From NCBI GenBank assembly GCA_050260275.1, contig JBLNBX010000118.1:1-9122 (forward strand): 9,122 nt of DNA. Direction: 5' to 3'. Shown piece by piece: positions 6,712 through 9,122 of the stretch. Source of the DNA: DATMXS01 sp050260275. Lineage in GTDB: Bacteria; Acidobacteriota; Terriglobia; Bryobacterales; Bryobacteraceae. The translations under genes were made by a program, and so were the position numbers. The notes under the pieces were generated by a model, which worked only from the letters and a program-made list of their open reading frames with translations, had not been told where the DNA came from and made no database searches. Positions within the stretch are counted from its first letter, which is position 1, and each line of letters opens with the position of its first letter.

Positions 6712-7445
6712 TCATCAGCGATCTCCACGCCAACTGGGAGGCGCTTTCAGCCGTGATCGAAGCTGCCCGCGGCTCCTACGACGAGGTGCTCTGCCTGGGC
6801 GATCTGGTTGGGTACGGCGCCGATCCGAACCGTGTGGTGGATTGGGTGCGCGCCAACTCCGCCTGTGTTGTGCGGGGCAACCACGACAAAGCCTGCGCAG
6901 GGCTCGATGACCTGGAGTGGTTCAACCCGATCGCACAGCGGGCCGCCCGCTGGACCATGGAGGCGCTAACCGCCGAGAATCTCGAGTATCTTCGCGCGCT
7001 TCCATCCGGCCCTATGCTGGTGGCGGATGATTTCCAGATATTCCACGGTGGTCCGCTCGACGAAGACGAGTACATAGTCTCCACCTATGAGGCCTCGCAT
7101 CAGATGGAATACGTGCAGACGCCCGTATCATGGTTCGGCCACACGCACCTGCAGGGCGGCTTCCGGCTGCTGCGGGGCGCGGGCGTCCGCAAAGTGGAGC
7201 GCATCACGAAGGACGCGGACTCGCTTGTGCTCGAAATCGAGCGCGACGGGCTATACGTGCTGAATCCGGGCTCGGTAGGCCAGCCGCGGGACGGAGACGC
7301 CCGCGCGGCGTGGGCCATTTACGACACCGAAGAGCGCATCGCCGTGTTCAGGCGTGTGTGTTACGACATCAAGAGCTGCCAGGACAAAATCCTGAAAGCC
7401 GGGCTGCCCGAACCGCTCGCGTTCCGCCTCGAAGTGGGTTCATAG
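6699..7445 (+). CDS. soluble metallophosphoesterase, YfcE/MJ0936-like
   Basis: The product has 248 residues, no signal peptide and no membrane segment, so it should be cytoplasmic. It has a complete calcineurin-like metal site: D8 and H10 in SDLHAN, D35 in GDLVGYG, N61-H62 in GNHD, H116 in FHGG, and H148/H150 in GHTH. The sequence NPGSVGQPRDG (189-199) is typical of the YfcE/MJ0936 group of phosphodiesterases and related phosphatases. Physiological substrates of most members are unknown. The start is GTG at 6699, which overlaps the previous gene by 13 bases; the protein begins MRYLIISDLHAN, the normal distance to the first metal motif. No good ribosome site is seen (GGAG at 6678 is too far), so expression probably depends on coupling to the upstream gene. 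It is a distant relative of its neighbour by shared fold, not a recent duplicate. Confidence 0.88.
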   Translation: MRYLIISDLHANWEALSAVIEAARGSYDEVLCLGDLVGYGADPNRVVDWVRANSACVVRGNHDKACAGLDDLEWFNPIAQRAARWTMEALTAENLEYLRALPSGPMLVADDFQIFHGGPLDEDEYIVSTYEASHQMEYVQTPVSWFGHTHLQGGFRLLRGAGVRKVERITKDADSLVLEIERDGLYVLNPGSVGQPRDGDARAAWAIYDTEERIAVFRRVCYDIKSCQDKILKAGLPEPLAFRLEVGS

Positions 7446-7463
7446 AGCCAGCCGGCGCCGCGA

Positions 7464-7469
7464 TACAAT
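7464..7469 (+). promoter_or_regulatory. -10 box (TACAAT) for prfB
   Basis: GCGATACAATACAGATGTA lies directly before the ATG at 7479. TACAAT is a good -10 match nine bases from the start codon, so transcription would start within about three bases of the ATG. No Shine-Dalgarno sequence is present between box and start, which fits a leaderless message. The -35 region is weak; TTCATA at 7439-7444 is 19 bases away. The gap from the preceding gene is only 33 bases, so read-through transcription is also possible. Confidence 0.45.
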
Positions 7470-7478
7470 ACAGATGTA

Positions 7479-8604
7479 ATGATCGCCGAGGAACTCGAAC
7501 GAGAGTATTCTGCGCTCCGCCAGCAGGCTGAAGCTGTGCGGAGCTATCTTTGACCCCTCCAGCAAGAAAGCCCGGCTAGCCACTATAGAAGAACGCGTTT
7601 CGGCGCCTGAGTTCTGGAACCAGCCCGATCAGAAGCTGCTGCAGGAACGCAAGAAGCTCGAGCAGACGATCGAGGCGGAACGGCGCGTTGCTGCGCTTGT
7701 TTCCGATCTCGATACTCTATTCGAGCTCTCCCGCGAGGGCGAGAGCGTCGGCGCCGAAATCGAGCAGGAAATCAAGAAGCTCACCGCCGAGCTGGAACAG
7801 CTCGAGACCGAAATGCTCCTCTCCGGCGAGAACGACGCGCGCAGCGCCATCGTCACCATACATCCCGGGGCCGGCGGCACGGAAAGCCAGGACTGGGCGG
7901 AGATGCTCCTGAGAATGTACCTGCGCTGGGCCGAGCGGAAAGGCTTCGGCGCGGTTATCACCGACCAGTTGGAGGGTGAGGGAGCGGGCATCAAATCGGC
8001 GACGTTCGAGGTCAATGGCGACAATGCTTACGGCCTGCTTCAATCCGAGGTTGGAGTTCATCGCCTGGTGCGCATCTCGCCGTTCGACGCGAACGCGCGC
8101 CGGCACACGTCGTTCGCATCGGTGTTCATTTACCCGCAAGTCGACGACGAGATAAAGATCGACATCCGTCCCGAAGATCTGCGCGTCGATACCTTCCGCG
8201 CCGGCGGCAAAGGCGGCCAGCACGTCAACCGGACGGACTCGGCGGTCCGCATCGTGCACCTTCCCACCGGAATCGTCGTGCAGTGCCAGAACGAACGCTC
8301 GCAGCACAAGAACCGCGACATGGCAATGCGCCAGCTTCGAGCGCGTCTGTACCAGCACGAGCTGCAAAAGCGCAAGGCCGAGGAGGCGAAGCTCGAGGCG
8401 GGCAAGGCCGACATTAACTTCGGCAGCCAGATCCGCAGCTACGTTCTGGCTCCGTACCGGCTAGTGAAGGACCATCGGACCAAGCTCGGCATCGGCGACG
8501 TGGATCGCGTCCTCGATGGCGACTTAGACCAGTTGATCCACGCGTACCTGGTCTGGAAGAAGACGGGCAAGACGGCCGGTGAGAAGGACGAGTTGCCCGA
8601 ATAA
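7479..8604 (+). CDS. prfB: peptide chain release factor 2, made by programmed +1 frameshift
   Basis: Release factor 2 recognises UGA and UAA stop codons on the ribosome and triggers peptide release. The gene is read in two frames: 7479-7550 encodes 24 residues ending RSYL, an in-frame TGA follows at 7551-7553, and a +1 shift continues from 7552 to 8604, giving 374 residues in all. This is close to the usual 365. The stop-recognition tripeptide SPF is at about residues 200-202 and the catalytic GGQ loop at about 245-247, in RAGGKGGQHVN. SPF, rather than PxT, marks RF2 and not RF1. The N-terminal coiled-coil domain (about 30-130) is rich in Glu, Lys and Leu. The ATG at 7479 is preferred because an ATG at 7474 is followed at once by TAA. 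The sua5-type gene starts three bases after the stop. Confidence 0.96.
7540..7554 (+). promoter_or_regulatory. prfB programmed +1 frameshift and autoregulation site
   Basis: The site reads GGAGCTATCTTTGAC: an internal Shine-Dalgarno-like GGAG (7540-7543), a four-base spacer, the slippery CTT codon (7548-7550), and the in-frame TGA with a following C. In Escherichia coli the equivalent is a G-rich run, TAT, CTT, TGA, C. When RF2 is scarce, the ribosome pauses at TGA, slips from CTT to TTT, and completes RF2; when RF2 is abundant, it terminates. The purine run here is shorter than in E. coli, with one extra spacer base, so shift efficiency may differ. Confidence 0.95.
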
Positions 8605-8607
8605 GAC

Positions 8608-9122
8608 GTGATATCCCCCGAACTCATAGCTCGTGCGGCGGAGCTGATCCGCGCGGGAAAGCTTGTTGCATTTCCCACTGAGACGGTTTACGGCCTAGGC
8701 GCGAACGCGCTCGATGAGGAGGCGGTGAAGCGTATCTACGCTGTGAAAGGCCGCCCCACGACAAGCCCTCTGATAGTCCATGTCGATTCGCCAGCTATGG
8801 CCCGCTCGCTGGCCGCGCGGTGGCCCGATGAGGCCGAGGCGCTGGCCGCGCGCCACTGGCCGGGCCCGCTGACACTGGTGGTTCCGAAAGCCCCCTGCGT
8901 GCCTCCCGCGGTCACGGCCGGGCTCGAAACCGTCGGTTTGCGCATGCCGGCGCACCCCGTTGCGCTCCGCCTGATCAGCGCCGCGGGTGTCCCGATAGCG
9001 GCGCCGAGCGCTAACAGGTTCACGCAACTGTCGCCGACGACGGCGCAGCACGTAGAAGCGGGACTTGGTGCGGGTGTCGATCTAGTCCTGGATGCGGGAC
9101 CGACTACTGTAGGTATAGAGTC
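8608..9122 (+). CDS. sua5: threonylcarbamoyl-AMP synthase, Sua5/YwlC type (5' part, cut by window end)
   Basis: The gene runs off the right edge after 171 codons. The protein makes threonylcarbamoyl-AMP from threonine, bicarbonate and ATP, the first step toward t6A at position 37 of ANN-decoding tRNAs. YrdC-fold motifs are present: PTETVYGLG (23-31), KGRP (47-50) followed by SPLIVHV, HWPGPLTLV (83-91), GLRMPAHP (110-117) and PSAN (133-136). The text NRFTQLSPTTAQHV and the closing GIES resemble the Sua5/YwlC branch, which carries an extra C-terminal domain, more than the short E. coli TsaC; that end is not visible here. The start is GTG at 8608, three bases after the prfB stop, because it gives the normal N-terminal distance to PTETVYG. 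The ribosome site is weak, so coupling to prfB is likely. Confidence 0.93.
   Translation, partial: MISPELIARAAELIRAGKLVAFPTETVYGLGANALDEEAVKRIYAVKGRPTTSPLIVHVDSPAMARSLAARWPDEAEALAARHWPGPLTLVVPKAPCVPPAVTAGLETVGLRMPAHPVALRLISAAGVPIAAPSANRFTQLSPTTAQHVEAGLGAGVDLVLDAGPTTVGIE

Noticed and set aside
7551..7553. Premature stop making prfB a pseudogene
   Set aside because: CTT-TGA-C with an upstream purine run at codon 25 is the known regulatory frameshift site, and the downstream frame is intact with SPF and GGQ.
1..9122. Mobile element, CRISPR array, tRNA or rRNA gene
   Set aside because: I found no spaced direct repeats, inverted terminal repeats, transposase or integrase motifs, or tRNA-like cloverleaf. 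Every long stretch is explained by housekeeping-type genes.

Overview
This window looks like an ordinary, densely coded, GC-rich bacterial chromosome segment. Gene content and protein flavour suggest Acidobacteriota, perhaps the Bryobacterales/Solibacter group. That placement comes from recall of similar proteins, not from a search. I see no mobile element, CRISPR array, tRNA, rRNA or phage gene.

Layout. At the left end a rightward gene (159-779) encodes a small lipoprotein with a PepSY-like tail. It converges on a leftward four-gene block (5468 down to 874) read in the order PfkB-family sugar kinase, GT-C type membrane glycosyltransferase, DapF-like epimerase, nucleotide-sugar dehydrogenase. 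The first three genes overlap by 41 and 35 bases and the last follows after 12, so they are almost certainly one operon with a cell-envelope or polysaccharide theme. From a 79-base divergent gap at 5469-5547, a rightward series begins: a membrane-anchored metallophosphoesterase, a second soluble metallophosphoesterase overlapping it by 13 bases, then prfB (release factor 2, with the classical +1 frameshift site), then the start of a Sua5/YwlC-type threonylcarbamoyl-AMP synthase gene cut by the window edge.

How they work together. The leftward operon joins a cytoplasmic sugar kinase, a sugar-nucleotide oxidase making a uronic acid donor, a lipid-linked-sugar-dependent membrane glycosyltransferase, and an enzyme of the meso-diaminopimelate (peptidoglycan/lysine) family. 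The rightward end pairs two translation-fidelity genes, prfB and the t6A synthase gene.

Main points of interest. The DapF homologue has serine at both positions where the family has its two catalytic cysteines, while the rest of the substrate pocket is conserved. Several genes also have a good -10 box only 8-11 bases before the start codon, suggesting leaderless or nearly leaderless transcripts. I found no clearly new multi-gene system.
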